From Asticcacaulis biprosthecium C19 (lineage in GTDB: Bacteria; Pseudomonadota; Alphaproteobacteria; Caulobacterales; Caulobacteraceae): a stretch of DNA of 64,000 bases. The stretch covers positions 1,496,789 to 1,560,788 of the forward strand of contig NZ_GL883077.1 in NCBI RefSeq assembly GCF_000204015.1. The letters run 5' to 3'. Below are positions 36,743 through 46,907 of the stretch, piece after piece. Positions within the stretch are counted from its first letter, which is position 1. Every line of letters starts with the position of its first letter. The notes under the pieces were generated by a model, which did no database searches, was not told the DNA's origin, and was given only the letters and a program-made list of their open reading frames with translations. The position numbers were made by a program, and so were the translations under genes.

Positions 36743-38613
36743 GCGGCCTTCTTCCTGTCAAGCAAGGCCCGTACCTTGCCGATGCCGGTGTCGATGGGGT
36801 TTTCGACCTTCAGGCGGTGCATGATGGTCCATTGCTGGAAGATGGTCAGGATGTTCGACCAGATCCAGTAGATGATCAGGCCGACGGCAACCTGGGCCAT
36901 GAAGAAGGTCAGGATAACCGGCATGAAGGCCAGCATTTTCTTCTGCATCGGATCGACATTGGCTGTCGGGGTCATCTGCTGGCTCAGCCACATCGAGAGG
37001 CCGTACAGGATGGCCACCACGCCCAGATGCAGCGGACCGGCCAGGATGCCGCCGATCAGCGGCACGGTGGCCGGCTCGAACGGCAGCAGGCCGAACAGGT
37101 TGACAAAGGAGGTGGGGTCGGGCGCCGACAGGTCCTTGATCCAGCCGAAGAAGGGGGCGTGGCGCATTTCGATGGCCAGGATGAGCACCTTGTACAGCGC
37201 CCAGAAGACCGGGATCTGCAGCAGCATTGGCAGACAGCCGCCCAGGCCGGCCATCGGATTGACCTTCTCGTCCTGGTACAGCTTCATGGTCGCTTCCTGC
37301 TGCTTCTGCGGATCGTCCGGGAAGCGGCTCTTGATGGCGTCCAGCTTGGGTTTCAGGCGGTCCTGAACCTGCTTCATCTTGGTCATCGACTCATAGGCCT
37401 TGTGGGCCAGCGGGTAGAAGACGATCTTGACGATGACGGTCAGGGCCAGAATGGCGAAGCCGAAATTGCCCAGGAAGCCGTAGAGCTTGTCCAGCAGCCA
37501 GTACATCGGATAGGTCAGGAACTGCAGCGAACCCCAGTCGGTGGCGTAACCGAAACGCGGAATCTTCAGGTCGTTCTCATAGGCCTGGAGCTGCGAGTTC
37601 AGCTTGGCGCCGGCGAAGATATGCGACTGGCTCTGCCAGGTCTGACCCGGGGCGACGGTGACGGTTTCGTCGAGATAGCCGGCGCGGTAGATCGGCTTAT
37701 TGTTCTGGACATTGGCCTGGGTGGTGAAGCGCACCGGCTGATCCTGGGCCGGAATGACCGCCGCCATCCAATACTTGTCGGTGAGACCGAACCAGCCGCC
37801 GACTGACGCAACGTCCTTGAACACCTTCTTTTCCGGCTCCTTGGCCATGTCCTTGTATTTCAGGGACTGGGTCTTGTAGCGGTCGATCTTGCCGGCCTCA
37901 ATCTTGTTCGGGAAGGTGGCAATGGCGCCTTCATGGACGACACCCGTACGGTCCAGTCCGGCCGGCATGTCAAAGCGTATCACGGTCGAATAGGGTGAGA
38001 AGGCGACCGGACCAGCGCCCGTATTGGCGACAGCTTCCGCCACCGTGATCATGTAGTTGTCGTCGATGGACAGGGTGCGGGTAAACATCAATCCGGCGCC
38101 ATTGTCGTGGGTCAGGACGACAGGCTTGCCGGGCGACAGGACGTTGCCGGACTGCAGGTTCCACATAGTATTGGCGTCGGGCAGGCCGGGGATGTTCTGG
38201 CCGATATAGCCCGACTGGACATAATAGGCGCGATCTGAACCGGCCGGACGAAGCAGTTCCACGTCGGGCGATCCCGCCTTGGTGGTTTCCTTGTACGACT
38301 TCAGGTAAAGGTCATCGACCAGGGCGCCCTTCAGCGACAGGCTGCCGCGCAGCGACGGGGTGTCGATCTTTACGCGCGGTGCGGCGGCAATGGCCTGTTC
38401 GCGGGTCATGACGGCCGCCGCGCCGGTCACGGGCAGGCCCGCGGCCACGGCGCTGCTGGACGACGCCGAGGCCTGAGCGGCGGCAACGGCGCGCTGTTCC
38501 TGAGCCTTCTTCTGTTGCGGACCGGTGACGAAGTACTGATAGCCGAACAGCAGAACCATGCTGGCGATCAGGAAATAGATCATGTTCCTGGTGTCTTGCG
38601 AATTGTTGTTCAT
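36739..38613 (-). CDS. yidC: Membrane protein insertase YidC
   Basis: A 624-residue inner-membrane insertase that works alone or with SecYEG. The first membrane segment ([20 protein letters not shown]) is followed by a large periplasmic domain (about residues 60-350) and the conserved C-terminal helices: [42 protein letters not shown] and [17 protein letters not shown]. The conserved cytosolic-groove Arg is probably the one in IEMRHAPF or nearby. No yidD gene lies between it and rnpA; the gap is 35 bp. Confidence 0.97.
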   Translation of the reverse strand: MNNNSQDTRNMIYFLIASMVLLFGYQYFVTGPQQKKAQEQRAVAAAQASASSSSAVAAGLPVTGAAAVMTREQAIAAAPRVKIDTPSLRGSLSLKGALVDDLYLKSYKETTKAGSPDVELLRPAGSDRAYYVQSGYIGQNIPGLPDANTMWNLQSGNVLSPGKPVVLTHDNGAGLMFTRTLSIDDNYMITVAEAVANTGAGPVAFSPYSTVIRFDMPAGLDRTGVVHEGAIATFPNKIEAGKIDRYKTQSLKYKDMAKEPEKKVFKDVASVGGWFGLTDKYWMAAVIPAQDQPVRFTTQANVQNNKPIYRAGYLDETVTVAPGQTWQSQSHIFAGAKLNSQLQAYENDLKIPRFGYATDWGSLQFLTYPMYWLLDKLYGFLGNFGFAILALTVIVKIVFYPLAHKAYESMTKMKQVQDRLKPKLDAIKSRFPDDPQKQQEATMKLYQDEKVNPMAGLGGCLPMLLQIPVFWALYKVLILAIEMRHAPFFGWIKDLSAPDPTSFVNLFGLLPFEPATVPLIGGILAGPLHLGVVAILYGLSMWLSQQMTPTANVDPMQKKMLAFMPVILTFFMAQVAVGLIIYWIWSNILTIFQQWTIMHRLKVENPIDTGIGKVRALLDRKKAA

Positions 38614-38648
38614 TCGAACGGTCTTTTTCCTGATGGCGGCCGGAGGAC

Positions 38649-38999
38649 TTAAGGCTCCGTGCGGGCCGGTTTATTCGCGCCGAGCCTTATCAGGGCGGCT
38701 TTGACATCGTCAAGTAAAGCCTGCCAGGGGCGCTCGAATGTACCGGCGCGGGCGATGAAGACATAGTCGTGGCCGGGACGGCCGAGATCGGGCAGCAAGC
38801 TTCGTGCCGCCTCACGCAAACGCCGCTTGACGCGGTTGCGGACAACGGCGTTGCCAATCTTTTTCGTTGCTGTGAACCCCACCCGGACATCGGCGCTGTC
38901 GTCGTCGCGCAGCCTGGCCTGGACCACAACACCGGTGCGGGCAGCGTAGGCAGCCTTGGCAGCCCTGAGGAAATCGGCGCGGTGTTGGAGGCGGATCAT
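38649..38999 (-). CDS. rnpA: Ribonuclease P protein component
   Basis: A 116-residue basic protein that helps the RNase P RNA bind pre-tRNA. The signature RNRVKRRLREAAR is complete, preceded by RVGFTATKKIGNAVV. It follows rpmH on the same strand; a hairpin lies in the gap between them. Confidence 0.94.
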   Translation of the reverse strand: MIRLQHRADFLRAAKAAYAARTGVVVQARLRDDDSADVRVGFTATKKIGNAVVRNRVKRRLREAARSLLPDLGRPGHDYVFIARAGTFERPWQALLDDVKAALIRLGANKPARTEP

Positions 39000-39031
39000 G
39001 CGCGAAAGAGATGGGTGTGGCGTTTAAACAT

Positions 39032-39066
39032 GCAAGAAGGGCCCCCAAGCGAACTCAAGGGCCCTT
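39032..39066 (-). terminator. Hairpin between rpmH and rnpA
   Basis: On the minus strand GAAGGGCCC and GGGCCCTTC pair around a 15-base loop, followed by TT. The T-run is short, so it may be an attenuator that lowers rnpA and yidC expression relative to rpmH, or an RNA processing site. Confidence 0.5.
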
Positions 39067-39094
39067 CTCAAAACAGATTCGGATTCTTGACCGA

Positions 39095-39235
39095 TTAGGC
39101 CGTCAGGCGCTTGCGGCCCTTGGCGCGGCGGCGCGCGACGATCTTCTGGCCATTCTTCGTGGCCATACGGCTGCGGTAGCCGTGACGGCGCTTGCGGACC
39201 AGGCGGCTCGGCTGATAGGTACGCTTCGTTCCCAT
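39095..39235 (-). CDS. rpmH: 50S ribosomal protein L34
   Basis: A 46-residue protein beginning [20 protein letters not shown] and ending [12 protein letters not shown], the canonical L34 sequence. It is the first gene of the rpmH-rnpA-yidC-engB unit, divergent from the sensor kinase. The promoter must lie in 39236-39440, where I could not pick a confident pair. Confidence 0.97.
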   Translation of the reverse strand: MGTKRTYQPSRLVRKRRHGYRSRMATKNGQKIVARRRAKGRKRLTA

Positions 39236-39440
39236 GAGGGTAACTCCGGATGATATCGGGGCGCCCATACGGACGCCGAAAATTGCAAAGAGGCGGGTGG
39301 ATAATCCAGCCTACCTGGCTTGTCAATCTTATTTGCACGTTTTGCGCCCTAATTCAGTTATAGTATAGTGGGCGGCCAGAATCTTGGCGCCTAAATCGCA
39401 GCGTCAAAATCGCGGCTCATGTTGACGGGAACCAAGCCCA

Positions 39441-41054
39441 GTGTTCGACCACGGCAAATCTGGTCAGAGTAAGTCTGGCAAGCTCGACGCCGGCCCTTCA
39501 CGCCGCAGGCGCAAGATCTCGCCGGAGACCCGCAAGGCGCGGATGGGTTTCTACGCCGACCGACTGGCGCGCGCCCTGAACCTTCTCGCGGCGTTGTCAC
39601 TGAAATACGGCCTGACCGGATTCGATGCCGCCCGCCGCTTCGCCTTCAGCCTGTCGGGCCAACTGCTGGTCATGACCTTCGGTTTTATCCTGATCGTCGA
39701 GGCGGTGATCGTGATTCCGTCCCTAGCCGCCGATCAGAAGCGCTGGCTGGACGACACCATGCGCCGCGCTGAGATCGCCTCCCAGGCCATCGACACCTCC
39801 GTCGAAAATACCGTTTCGAAACAGATGTCGTCGCAACTGCTGAGCAGCGCCAATGTCCTGTACCTGGCCATCGAGGACGGGCCGCGCAACTATCGTCTGT
39901 TCGACCCCAACACAGTGGTGCCGAACCAGGTCATGCAGTTGAACCGGCCGCGCGACAATCCCATCGAGGACCTGCGTTACCTGTGGGCGCCCTGGCGGAC
40001 CCTGATGGCCAGCGAAGACCGCCTGATACACGTTCAGGCCGTGCCGCGGGTTCGTTCGGGGCAGTTGATCCAGATCGTCGTCAAGGCCGAGCCGCTGAAA
40101 CAGGTGCTGAAATCCAGCCTGCTGGACATGCTGCGGGTCAGTCTGGGGATTTCGTTTGCCGCCGGCGTTCTGGTGTTCGCCGCTCTGTCGGGCTTTATCG
40201 TTCGGCCGATCCGGCGCCTGACCCGGGTCATCCAGACCTTCCGGTCGAATCCCGAGGACCCGCAACTGAAGGCGGCGCATTCGAACCGTCGCGATGAGAT
40301 CGGCCAGATCGAGCGCGAACTGGCCTCGATGCAGGAAGAGGTGCGCAACTCGCTGCGCTCACGGGCGCGGCTGGCGGCGCTGGGCCAGGCGGTGTCGAAG
40401 ATCAATCACGACCTGCGCAACATGCTGACCTCGGCCCGGATGGCGTCGGACCGCTTGTCGGCCGTCTCGGACGACCCGACCGTGGCCAAGGCCCTGCCAC
40501 GCTTGGAACGGGCGCTCGACCGGGCTCTTTCGCTGGCGACCAACGTGCTGACCTACGGCAAGTCGGATGAACACGCGCCGCAGATCCAGATCATCAACCT
40601 GAAGGATCTTGCCGAGGCGGCGGCGGAGGATTCCGGCCTGGGCCTGACCGCGCAATCGCCCGAGCCCGTCAAGTTCACCCTGAAGGCCTCAAAGGGCTTC
40701 CATCTGGAAGCCGACCCGGAGCAACTTCACCGTCTGCTGGTCAATCTGATGCGCAATGCCCGCCAGGCCATCGAACTTCAGCCCAACCGCAAGTCGCGGG
40801 GACGGGTTACGCTGACGGCGATCAAGACGGCGGACGAGGTGCTGTTGCTGGTGGCTGACAACGGTCCAGGCATACCGGAAAAGATCCGCGAAAAGCTGTT
40901 CCAGCCCTTTACATCCTCTCTGACGCCGGGTGGTTCGGGCCTGGGCCTGGCGATTGCGCGCGAACTGGCGCAGATTCACGGTGGCGATGTCCGCCTGGCT
41001 GCCACCGGCGCCGGGGGCACGACGTTCGAAATCAAGCTGCCGCTGAAGGGCTGA
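39441..41054 (+). CDS. Membrane sensor histidine kinase
   Basis: 537 residues. A basic cytosolic N-terminus leads to a membrane segment near 72-95 (LLVMTFGFILIVEAVIVIPSL), a periplasmic sensor region, a second segment near 232-255 and a HAMP domain (IVRPIRRLTRVIQTF). The H-box is KINHDLRNML with phospho-accepting His323, followed by N-box LMRNARQAIE, G1 ADNGPGIP and G2 GGSGLGLAIA. The HDLRN form differs from the common HELRT. No response regulator is adjacent, so it is an orphan. The start is a GTG at 39441; an ATG at 39543 is possible. Confidence 0.9.
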   Translation: MFDHGKSGQSKSGKLDAGPSRRRRKISPETRKARMGFYADRLARALNLLAALSLKYGLTGFDAARRFAFSLSGQLLVMTFGFILIVEAVIVIPSLAADQKRWLDDTMRRAEIASQAIDTSVENTVSKQMSSQLLSSANVLYLAIEDGPRNYRLFDPNTVVPNQVMQLNRPRDNPIEDLRYLWAPWRTLMASEDRLIHVQAVPRVRSGQLIQIVVKAEPLKQVLKSSLLDMLRVSLGISFAAGVLVFAALSGFIVRPIRRLTRVIQTFRSNPEDPQLKAAHSNRRDEIGQIERELASMQEEVRNSLRSRARLAALGQAVSKINHDLRNMLTSARMASDRLSAVSDDPTVAKALPRLERALDRALSLATNVLTYGKSDEHAPQIQIINLKDLAEAAAEDSGLGLTAQSPEPVKFTLKASKGFHLEADPEQLHRLLVNLMRNARQAIELQPNRKSRGRVTLTAIKTADEVLLLVADNGPGIPEKIREKLFQPFTSSLTPGGSGLGLAIARELAQIHGGDVRLAATGAGGTTFEIKLPLKG

Positions 41055-41151
41055 TGATTCTCCACCACGACTTTACCTCCAGTTTGTCGGAGTTTTGAAA
41101 GTCAGATCGAGAATGGCTCTGCTCACTTTAGGTTGAAATTCGCGTACCACT

Positions 41152-41487
41152 TTATATACCGCTGGTACGATTCAAAATGACTGGAAAACGCTTTATTTCA
41201 CCCCCAATTTCCTTTGTTCTGACGAGATGCAAAGAGACAAATTCTCCCTTGAACACTGTAAATTGGAACCAGACGCCGTCCATGCCATCTAATTGAGTTG
41301 GCTTGTTAAGATCATGAACGCTTTCTTTATAAAATCGGTTCGCAATTAACTTCGAAACTCTCGGAAGGTAGTTTTCTTTGTGAAACGCTTTCGTCCATGT
41401 CCGTAGAGCCATAATTTCATCTTCAGCTCGAACTTGTTTGACAAAGCTACCCCCGTCATAGGCCATAATTATTGTATATAAAAACAT
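41152..41487 (-). CDS. AT-rich hypothetical protein
   Basis: A 111-residue protein starting MFLYTIIMAYDGG, with no recognised domain. Its base composition is clearly poorer in GC than its neighbours and it uses many AT-ending codons, suggesting recent transfer. AGGTCACC lies before the first ATG; the ATG at 41466 is an alternative. It stands alone between the kinase gene and a repeat-bearing gap. Confidence 0.6.
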   Translation of the reverse strand: MFLYTIIMAYDGGSFVKQVRAEDEIMALRTWTKAFHKENYLPRVSKLIANRFYKESVHDLNKPTQLDGMDGVWFQFTVFKGEFVSLHLVRTKEIGGEIKRFPVILNRTSGI

Positions 41488-41539
41488 CTGGTGACCTGTA
41501 GATTGATACCTCTTGGTGTGGATTTCAGATATTCTTTAT

Positions 41540-41665
41540 TTCTCCTCCCCACGCGTTGGAGCTATCGTACGGTCACATCTCGTTCGGGATTGGAATTCCT
41601 TACTTTTTATACTCCCCCGTTATACGGGGGAGGTGGCCGCAAGCGATAGCGCGCGGCCGGAGGGG
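41540..41665. repeat. Partial inverted-arm repeat
   Basis: CTCCTCCCCACG at the left, then ACTCCCCCGTTATACGGGGGAGGTGGCCGC and GCGCGGCCGGAGGGGGGATTT. It shares the CCCC-hairpin-GGGGAGG design of the elements at 5045 and 8283 but is shorter and diverged. No gene is seen in 41488-41791. Confidence 0.45.
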
Positions 41666-41791
41666 GGATTTCCAGGGTCAAAACTGACAGAGCTTGATGT
41701 AGTTGACGTCCGCAACTGCAGAGCATGTCGCACGCCGGCTAACTTGCAAAACAAAAAAATAAGGCGGGCGATTTTCTTTCGAAAGTGCTTC

Positions 41792-42490
41792 CTACACGAC
41801 CGCCAACAGCCGCTCGACATATTCCGGCACGACCTTTGTCGCCGGCCCCAGAATCTTTTCATCGAACAGCGAATGGCCCAGCGAAGGCTCGAGGTTCAAC
41901 TCTACAGTATGGGCACCGGCGCGGCTGGCCTCCTGGACGAAACCAGCGGCAGGATAAACATTTCCCGAGGTGCCGATCGACAGGAAGAGATGGCTTTTGC
42001 GGAGAGCGCGGTAAATCACGTCCATATCCAGCGGCATCTCACCGAACCAGACGATATGCGGGCGGACATCGCCGTCGGCCGCCATATCGCCCGACCAGTC
42101 CGAGACGTGGCCGGTTTCCAAATGCCGCGCTTTCAGCAGTTCGCCATGAAGGTGCAGCACACAATCCGCCGTCCTTGTCACAGCATGGGCGCGATCGTGC
42201 AGGTCATCGACATTCTGGGTCACGACCAGCACCTCGCCGCGATCCCATTCCGCCGCCAGCCTGGCCAGGGCGTGATGGGCGGCATTGGGTTCGACCTCGG
42301 CCAACTGGCGGCGGCGCTGGTTATAGAAGTCCTGGACCAGCGCGGGATTGGCCTCGAAACCTTCCGGCGTCGCGACCTCATCGACGCGATGGCCGCACCA
42401 CAGCCCATCCGAGGCCCGAAAGGTCGGCACACCCGACTCAGCCGAAATACCGGCACCGGTCAGGATGACGATGTTTTGAATCACTGTCAT
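41792..42490 (-). CDS. cobB: NAD-dependent protein deacylase, CobB-like sirtuin without zinc cysteines
   Basis: A 232-residue Sir2 protein that removes acyl groups from lysines using NAD. Visible motifs are [22 protein letters not shown] and catalytic His115 in LHLHGEL. Tyr56 and Arg59 (YNQRR) match the desuccinylase-type pocket. Between [20 protein letters not shown] and RPHIVWFGE the four zinc-ligand cysteines and part of the loop are missing. It overlaps the gamma-glutamyltransferase gene by 4 bp. Confidence 0.92.
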   Translation of the reverse strand: MTVIQNIVILTGAGISAESGVPTFRASDGLWCGHRVDEVATPEGFEANPALVQDFYNQRRRQLAEVEPNAAHHALARLAAEWDRGEVLVVTQNVDDLHDRAHAVTRTADCVLHLHGELLKARHLETGHVSDWSGDMAADGDVRPHIVWFGEMPLDMDVIYRALRKSHLFLSIGTSGNVYPAAGFVQEASRAGAHTVELNLEPSLGHSLFDEKILGPATKVVPEYVERLLAVV

Positions 42491-44286
42491 TTTCGTTGCC
42501 CTAGCGCCGAACGTCGGCCCGGTTCGCTTCTTGAGGGCTGTCCCCCCTTCATCACGATCCCGCTGCGGCGCGGATCGGAACCGCCATCGAAGCGGCCGTC
42601 CTTTTTGCGCAGGATACCGTTCAGGCCCGATTCCTCACCGGACACAGCCGTGATCTGGTAACCCATGGCCACCAGCCCGTCCCATACCTTGGGCTCCATG
42701 CGCTCCTTCTCGATGCGGATGGACTCGCCGCGCGCCACAACATTGGGCAGGTTGATAGCGTCCTGCATGGTCAGTTTCCAATCCAGCACGCCGATCAGGG
42801 TCTTCAGGTTGTAGCTCAGGATCGAATTGCCGCCGGGAGAACCGACGGCCGCTACGACCTTGCCCTTCGCATCGAACACGATCACCGGCGCCATGGACGA
42901 GCGCGGATGTTTCCCGCCGGCGACCGCATTGGCGGCTGGCGTGCCGTCCGCTGCTGTCGGGTTGAACGAAAAGTCGGTGAGTTGGTTGTTGAGGAAAAAC
43001 CCGCCGACCATGCGGCCGGACCCGAAGACGCTTTCGACCGTCGTGGTCATGCTCAGCACATTGCCGTAGCTGTCGCGAATGACGAAGTGGGTTGTCCCGG
43101 CGGGCTCCAGAGTCGCATCGGCACCGGGCTGAACGCTCAGCACAGGCAGCTTGCCAGCCTTGGGCGCCGCATTGGCTTTGCCAACCGTGATGGTCGCCGC
43201 ACGCGACAGGGCGTAGTTGCCATTGAGATAGGCGGTCTGCTGAGCGGCAAACAGCGGCGTGTCGCCTTCATAGTAGTCGCGGTCGGCATACATCAGCCGC
43301 TCGGCTTCGATCAGCACCTGCCAGGCGCGCGGATCGTGCACGCCCCATTGCCCCAGCGGGTATGCTTCGGCGATCCGCAGCCCCTGAAGCACCGCGATGC
43401 CGCCGGACGGCACATTGGTAGTGCAGACGATATAGACGCGATAGGGTACGCACAGAGGCTTGCCACGGAAGTCACTGGTGACACTGTACGGCTTGATCGT
43501 GGTCGACTTGACCCGGTAGCCGGCCAGGTCTTCGAGTGTCATGCCGCCGGGCAGGGGCGCGGCATTGGCCTTGGCGACGATGGCCTCGGCAATCGGGCCG
43601 GAACGGAAGGCGTCGCTGCGTTGCGCCGCCAGGGCACGCAGCGTGTCGCCATAGGCCGGGTTGGTCAGCACGTCGCCGGTCTTGCGGTAGCCGCCTTGGC
43701 CGTCGCCAAAATACGCGAACGCGTCGGGCGTCTTCTTCTGCGGGAAGTTGCCGGTCTGGAGATAACGCCCCAGCCGCTTCGACACCGTAAAGCCCTTGTC
43801 GGCCAAACCGATGCCGGCGTCGAACAGGCTGTTCCACTTAAGCTTGCCGTGGTCCTTGTGGGCCTGGTCCAGCATGAACACCGCGCCGGGCACGCCGGTG
43901 GCGCGGCCAGAAGTGACGGCATCAGGCCAGGGCAGGGTCTTGCCGTCAGACCCGAAAAAGCGGTCGGCGGTGGCCGACGCCGGCGCCCGTTCGCGGCCGT
44001 TATAGTCGGTAATCTCGCCGGTCGCGGCATCGTAATAGAGCATGAAGGCGCCGCCACCGAGCCCTGAGCTTTGCGGCTCGACAAGGCCCAGGACGGACTG
44101 AACGGCGACGGCGGCGTCGGCAGCGGTGCCGCCGCGCTTGAGCGCAGCCATGCCGGCTTCAACGGCTACGGGCTCGGCGGCGGCGATGATCGGCTCGACC
44201 TTTTGCGGCTTCGCGTAAGCGGGTGCGACCAGGGCGACCGCGACCAGGGTCACGACATGCAGGGTTTTGACGACAAATCGCGGCAC
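42487..44286 (-). CDS. ggt: Gamma-glutamyltransferase
   Basis: A periplasmic Ntn-hydrolase precursor that cleaves glutathione and other gamma-glutamyl compounds. It has a signal peptide ending near PAYAKP, the [10 protein letters not shown] block, and the self-cleavage site before Thr398 in [13 protein letters not shown], which gives the large and small subunits. [12 protein letters not shown] and [11 protein letters not shown] complete the active site. About 599 residues from a GTG at 44286, which has GGAG eight bases upstream; a GTG at 44295 is also in frame but too close to it. Confidence 0.94.
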   Translation of the reverse strand: MPRFVVKTLHVVTLVAVALVAPAYAKPQKVEPIIAAAEPVAVEAGMAALKRGGTAADAAVAVQSVLGLVEPQSSGLGGGAFMLYYDAATGEITDYNGRERAPASATADRFFGSDGKTLPWPDAVTSGRATGVPGAVFMLDQAHKDHGKLKWNSLFDAGIGLADKGFTVSKRLGRYLQTGNFPQKKTPDAFAYFGDGQGGYRKTGDVLTNPAYGDTLRALAAQRSDAFRSGPIAEAIVAKANAAPLPGGMTLEDLAGYRVKSTTIKPYSVTSDFRGKPLCVPYRVYIVCTTNVPSGGIAVLQGLRIAEAYPLGQWGVHDPRAWQVLIEAERLMYADRDYYEGDTPLFAAQQTAYLNGNYALSRAATITVGKANAAPKAGKLPVLSVQPGADATLEPAGTTHFVIRDSYGNVLSMTTTVESVFGSGRMVGGFFLNNQLTDFSFNPTAADGTPAANAVAGGKHPRSSMAPVIVFDAKGKVVAAVGSPGGNSILSYNLKTLIGVLDWKLTMQDAINLPNVVARGESIRIEKERMEPKVWDGLVAMGYQITAVSGEESGLNGILRKKDGRFDGGSDPRRSGIVMKGGQPSRSEPGRRSALGQRK

Positions 44287-44485
44287 TGTGCACACTCCGG
44301 GGAAGGCGGGCCAATAGTTAGGCGAGCCTTATATGGGTTCGATTAGAGCGCGGCGCTGCCTGGGGGAACAACAAAAATCGCGAATAGTTGTGAAAAAATG
44401 CGCGATTTCGCCTTGCCTTTGCCGGGAAGCTCAACTAAATGTCCCGCCTCCTCGCGGGGCTTAAGGCCCTGCGGCTTCTGGAAAT

Positions 44486-44562
44486 GCACTCGTAGCTCAG
44501 CTGGATAGAGCATCAGACTACGAATCTGAGGGTCGGGCGTTCGAATCGCTCCGAGTGCGCCA
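44486..44562 (+). tRNA. tRNA-Arg (anticodon ACG)
   Basis: A 77-base cloverleaf. Acceptor arms GCACTCG and CGAGTGC pair fully, the D-arm region is GCTCAGCTGGATAGAGC, the anticodon stem CAGACTACGAATCTG carries ACG, and the T-arm contains GTTCGAATC. CCA is encoded. A prophage integrase starts 100 bp beyond, so the 3' half is the probable attachment site. Confidence 0.95.
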
Positions 44563-44583
44563 TCCAAATATCCAAACAAATTC

Positions 44584-44606
44584 AGCGCCTTAAAGGCGCT
44601 GTTTTT
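44584..44606 (+). terminator. Rho-independent terminator after tRNA-Arg
   Basis: AGCGCCTTAAAGGCGCT followed by GTTTTTG, 21 bp past the tRNA CCA. It could also serve the integrase from the other side. Confidence 0.8.
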
Positions 44607-44666
44607 GCGTCTGGAGGGTGAGCCAGGCAGGGGCTGTTACAGCCTTGTTACAGGTCTTGTTACAGC

Positions 44667-45860
44667 TCAGGTTTCCGATGCGTTCCGCCGGGCGGTTTCG
44701 CGGGCCTTGCGCAGTTCGCGCACGTTGTCGACCTGGTCCTGGGCATGGTCCGACATCACACGCCTTTGAGCCTGCCGGCGGTAGATTGCCGCCGCGCGCG
44801 TCGTTGCATGGTCAAGCTGGGCCATGATGCCGGCATCGCTGGCGTTCGATTGTGCCAGTTCGACGCCGCGGGAGTGCTTCAGGCCGTGGATCGTCAAAGG
44901 GCAGAAGAGTTCGCCGTCCTGATCCATATCGGCGCGGACCTTGCCGGCACGCGCCAGGCTGTTCATCAGACGATCGAAGGCATGGCCCAGGGCGCGTGAC
45001 GTCCAGGCCATGCCGTCAGCGTTGTAGGCCAGAGTGTAGGCCCGATTCGGCGTGGCATCGAGCACCGCGGTAAGGCGTTCATCTTCGCGACGGTCGGCCA
45101 GGACCTTGCGCTTTTCGGTAATCCAGTTGATTCGCCGTTCCGGTAGGCCGTCTTCGTTGTAGCCGACCACCCGGGCGCGCATCGGGACGGTTATGATGGT
45201 GCCTTTGCGGAAGCCGCCATACCGGCCAAGGGCGATGGCACGCGCCAGGCCTGGGTGTTTTCGGGTGATGGCGGCCGATATGGCGGCTTCGACCTCGAAG
45301 TCTTCCCAGATCGGGTGGCCTTCCGGGGTGTCATGCGGCCGGCGGACATTTTCGACCGACCGGAACGGGTCGCCCTTGATCCGGTTGTCGGTATCGTCAG
45401 CGATGATGGGCGCCAGGGCATTTTTCAGCAGTTGCAGGCGCATGTTGGCGGCGCGATAGCCGCGGACGGCCCAGGCGTCGCGCAGTTCCATAATCCAGCT
45501 GCGGGTGATATCGGCCAGCAGGACGTCGCCGCAGTCGTCGGTCAATTCGTCGATATAGTCCTGGTAGCCGTTCTGAGTGGACCGGGCGAGGGTGATGAAG
45601 TCGGCAGACCGGTTATAATCGTTCAGGGCGCCGGCCAGGGTGCCGGTTTTCGGCTTGGCGACGGCCCTGGACGTGGCTTCCAGCCGCTTCAGGATGGCGT
45701 CGACCTCATCTTTCAGGGCCTGGGTGCCGTCCGGTGACGACAGAGGGCCTTCGCGGTAGTCGCCCTTGCGAAAATACAGATCCGTGTTGCCCTTGGCGCG
45801 TTTGACGCGCTGGACATGCTTCACCTCGATCCAGTCAGGGCGTGCGGCGGCTTCGTCCAT
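44667..45860 (-). CDS. int: Prophage tyrosine-recombinase integrase
   Basis: A 397-residue site-specific recombinase that joins phage attP to the host tRNA-Arg attB. An N-terminal arm-binding part is followed by a core-binding domain and the catalytic domain: first Arg in RYGGFRKG, His325 in HGLKHSRG, His in LDHATTRAAAIY and nucleophile Tyr360. The second catalytic Arg of the usual HxxR is a Lys here (HGLK). The ATG at 45860 has AGGAGG eight bases upstream and overlaps the excisionase gene by 26 bp; the frame is open to 45959. Confidence 0.93.
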   Translation of the reverse strand: MDEAAARPDWIEVKHVQRVKRAKGNTDLYFRKGDYREGPLSSPDGTQALKDEVDAILKRLEATSRAVAKPKTGTLAGALNDYNRSADFITLARSTQNGYQDYIDELTDDCGDVLLADITRSWIMELRDAWAVRGYRAANMRLQLLKNALAPIIADDTDNRIKGDPFRSVENVRRPHDTPEGHPIWEDFEVEAAISAAITRKHPGLARAIALGRYGGFRKGTIITVPMRARVVGYNEDGLPERRINWITEKRKVLADRREDERLTAVLDATPNRAYTLAYNADGMAWTSRALGHAFDRLMNSLARAGKVRADMDQDGELFCPLTIHGLKHSRGVELAQSNASDAGIMAQLDHATTRAAAIYRRQAQRRVMSDHAQDQVDNVRELRKARETARRNASET

Positions 45861-46185
45861 GTCGTAGGCCTCCTGTTCTTGCCTTGACGCGCTCGATCGA
45901 GCTTTCGCGCCGGATTTCGGGGGTTTCCAAGGTAGTTTCGTCGGTCGGGACGGAATCATTAACCGCCGGCGTGGGTGTCTTCAAGCGCGGCGTCAGTGTC
46001 GCGGTCCAGTCGTCGATGTCCGGTCGGCGGTAGCGCAGCAGATTTGCCGCCATTTCCACGGGCTGGACAGGGCAGACCTTGCGGAAAGTGCGATCGTCCA
46101 TCCCGCCCAGATAGGCGCAGGCCTGCTCAAGGGTCATGAGCATAGGCCAGGCTTCAGGAACGGGATGGAGACCGCGCGAGGACAT
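45835..46185 (-). CDS. Probable excisionase / MerR-like DNA-binding protein
   Basis: A 116-residue protein. The segment MLMTLEQACAYLGGMDDRTF, then MAANLLRYRRPDIDDW, is a winged-helix excisionase pattern (helix-turn-helix followed by R-R-x-D-I-D-W). The C-terminal half is Pro/Thr/Glu-rich and probably disordered. It overlaps the integrase start, fitting an xis-int pair. Its ATG overlaps the stop of the upstream gene (TGATG). Confidence 0.7.
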   Translation of the reverse strand: MSSRGLHPVPEAWPMLMTLEQACAYLGGMDDRTFRKVCPVQPVEMAANLLRYRRPDIDDWTATLTPRLKTPTPAVNDSVPTDETTLETPEIRRESSIERVKARTGGLRHGRSRRTP

Positions 46186-46907
46186 CAGATTTTGACGTCC
46201 TCGGGGCGCATCAGTTCGGCCTTCAGGCCGGGGGGCAGGTTCACCACGGTCGCATGGCCGGTGTAGCCGCGCTGATAGTGGAACCACGCGAATTCCTGGG
46301 GCTTGTTCGCCGCCGGGTCATAGAAGCCCAGGACCATCGGCGTGCGTTCGGTGCAGGGAAGGAAGGTCTTCAGGTTGCCCAGCGGGTTCCTGTGGTGCAG
46401 TTCGTAGCGTTCCTTGCCGCAGATCAGACCCAGCCGTGCCAGGATGATGACGTTGTCGCAGGTCTTTTGCGCCTGGCGGACGATGGCGTCGGCCAGGGTG
46501 AAGGGCGGGTTGGTGCACATCACGCTTTTCTCGGACGGCGTCACGGCTTCGAAGGCCAGGGCATCGGCCAGGGGGAAGCCACGGCGCCAGTCCTCGATGT
46601 CGGAAGGGCGGACATCGGGGAAATATTCGCGCAGGGGCGCGACCTGGTGGCCCAGGCCTGCGCAGGGTTCATAGATGACGATATCGGCCGGTACCGTCGG
46701 CCAGGATCCGAAGATCAGCGGGCCGAGGGTCTGGATCATGGCGCGAACATTCCAAGGCTGGGTTGGAAACAGTTCGCGTTCCTTCATCCGGTCCTTTTCT
46801 TCCTGCGACAGGAACATGTCGAACTGTTCGTGCTGATCGGCGTAGCGGTTGGAGCCTTCGTTGACGGCGGCGCCACGGGCGGAACGTTGGGCGTCGGAGA
46901 GCTTCAT
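46185..46907 (-). CDS. Phage N6-adenine-type DNA methyltransferase-like protein
   Basis: 240 residues. YEPCAGLGHQVAPLREYF fits the SAM-binding motif I and CTNPPFTLADAIV the NPPF catalytic motif of gamma-type amino-methyltransferases. LPCTERTPMVLGFYDP then HYQRGYTGHATV resembles phage Dam-like or DNA-modification proteins. The target site is unknown. It overlaps the next methyltransferase gene by ATGA. Confidence 0.7.
   Translation of the reverse strand: MKLSDAQRSARGAAVNEGSNRYADQHEQFDMFLSQEEKDRMKERELFPTQPWNVRAMIQTLGPLIFGSWPTVPADIVIYEPCAGLGHQVAPLREYFPDVRPSDIEDWRRGFPLADALAFEAVTPSEKSVMCTNPPFTLADAIVRQAQKTCDNVIILARLGLICGKERYELHHRNPLGNLKTFLPCTERTPMVLGFYDPAANKPQEFAWFHYQRGYTGHATVVNLPPGLKAELMRPEDVKI

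Noticed and set aside
39024-39338. 104-codon reverse ORF over rpmH
   Set aside because: It is in another frame from the certain L34 gene.
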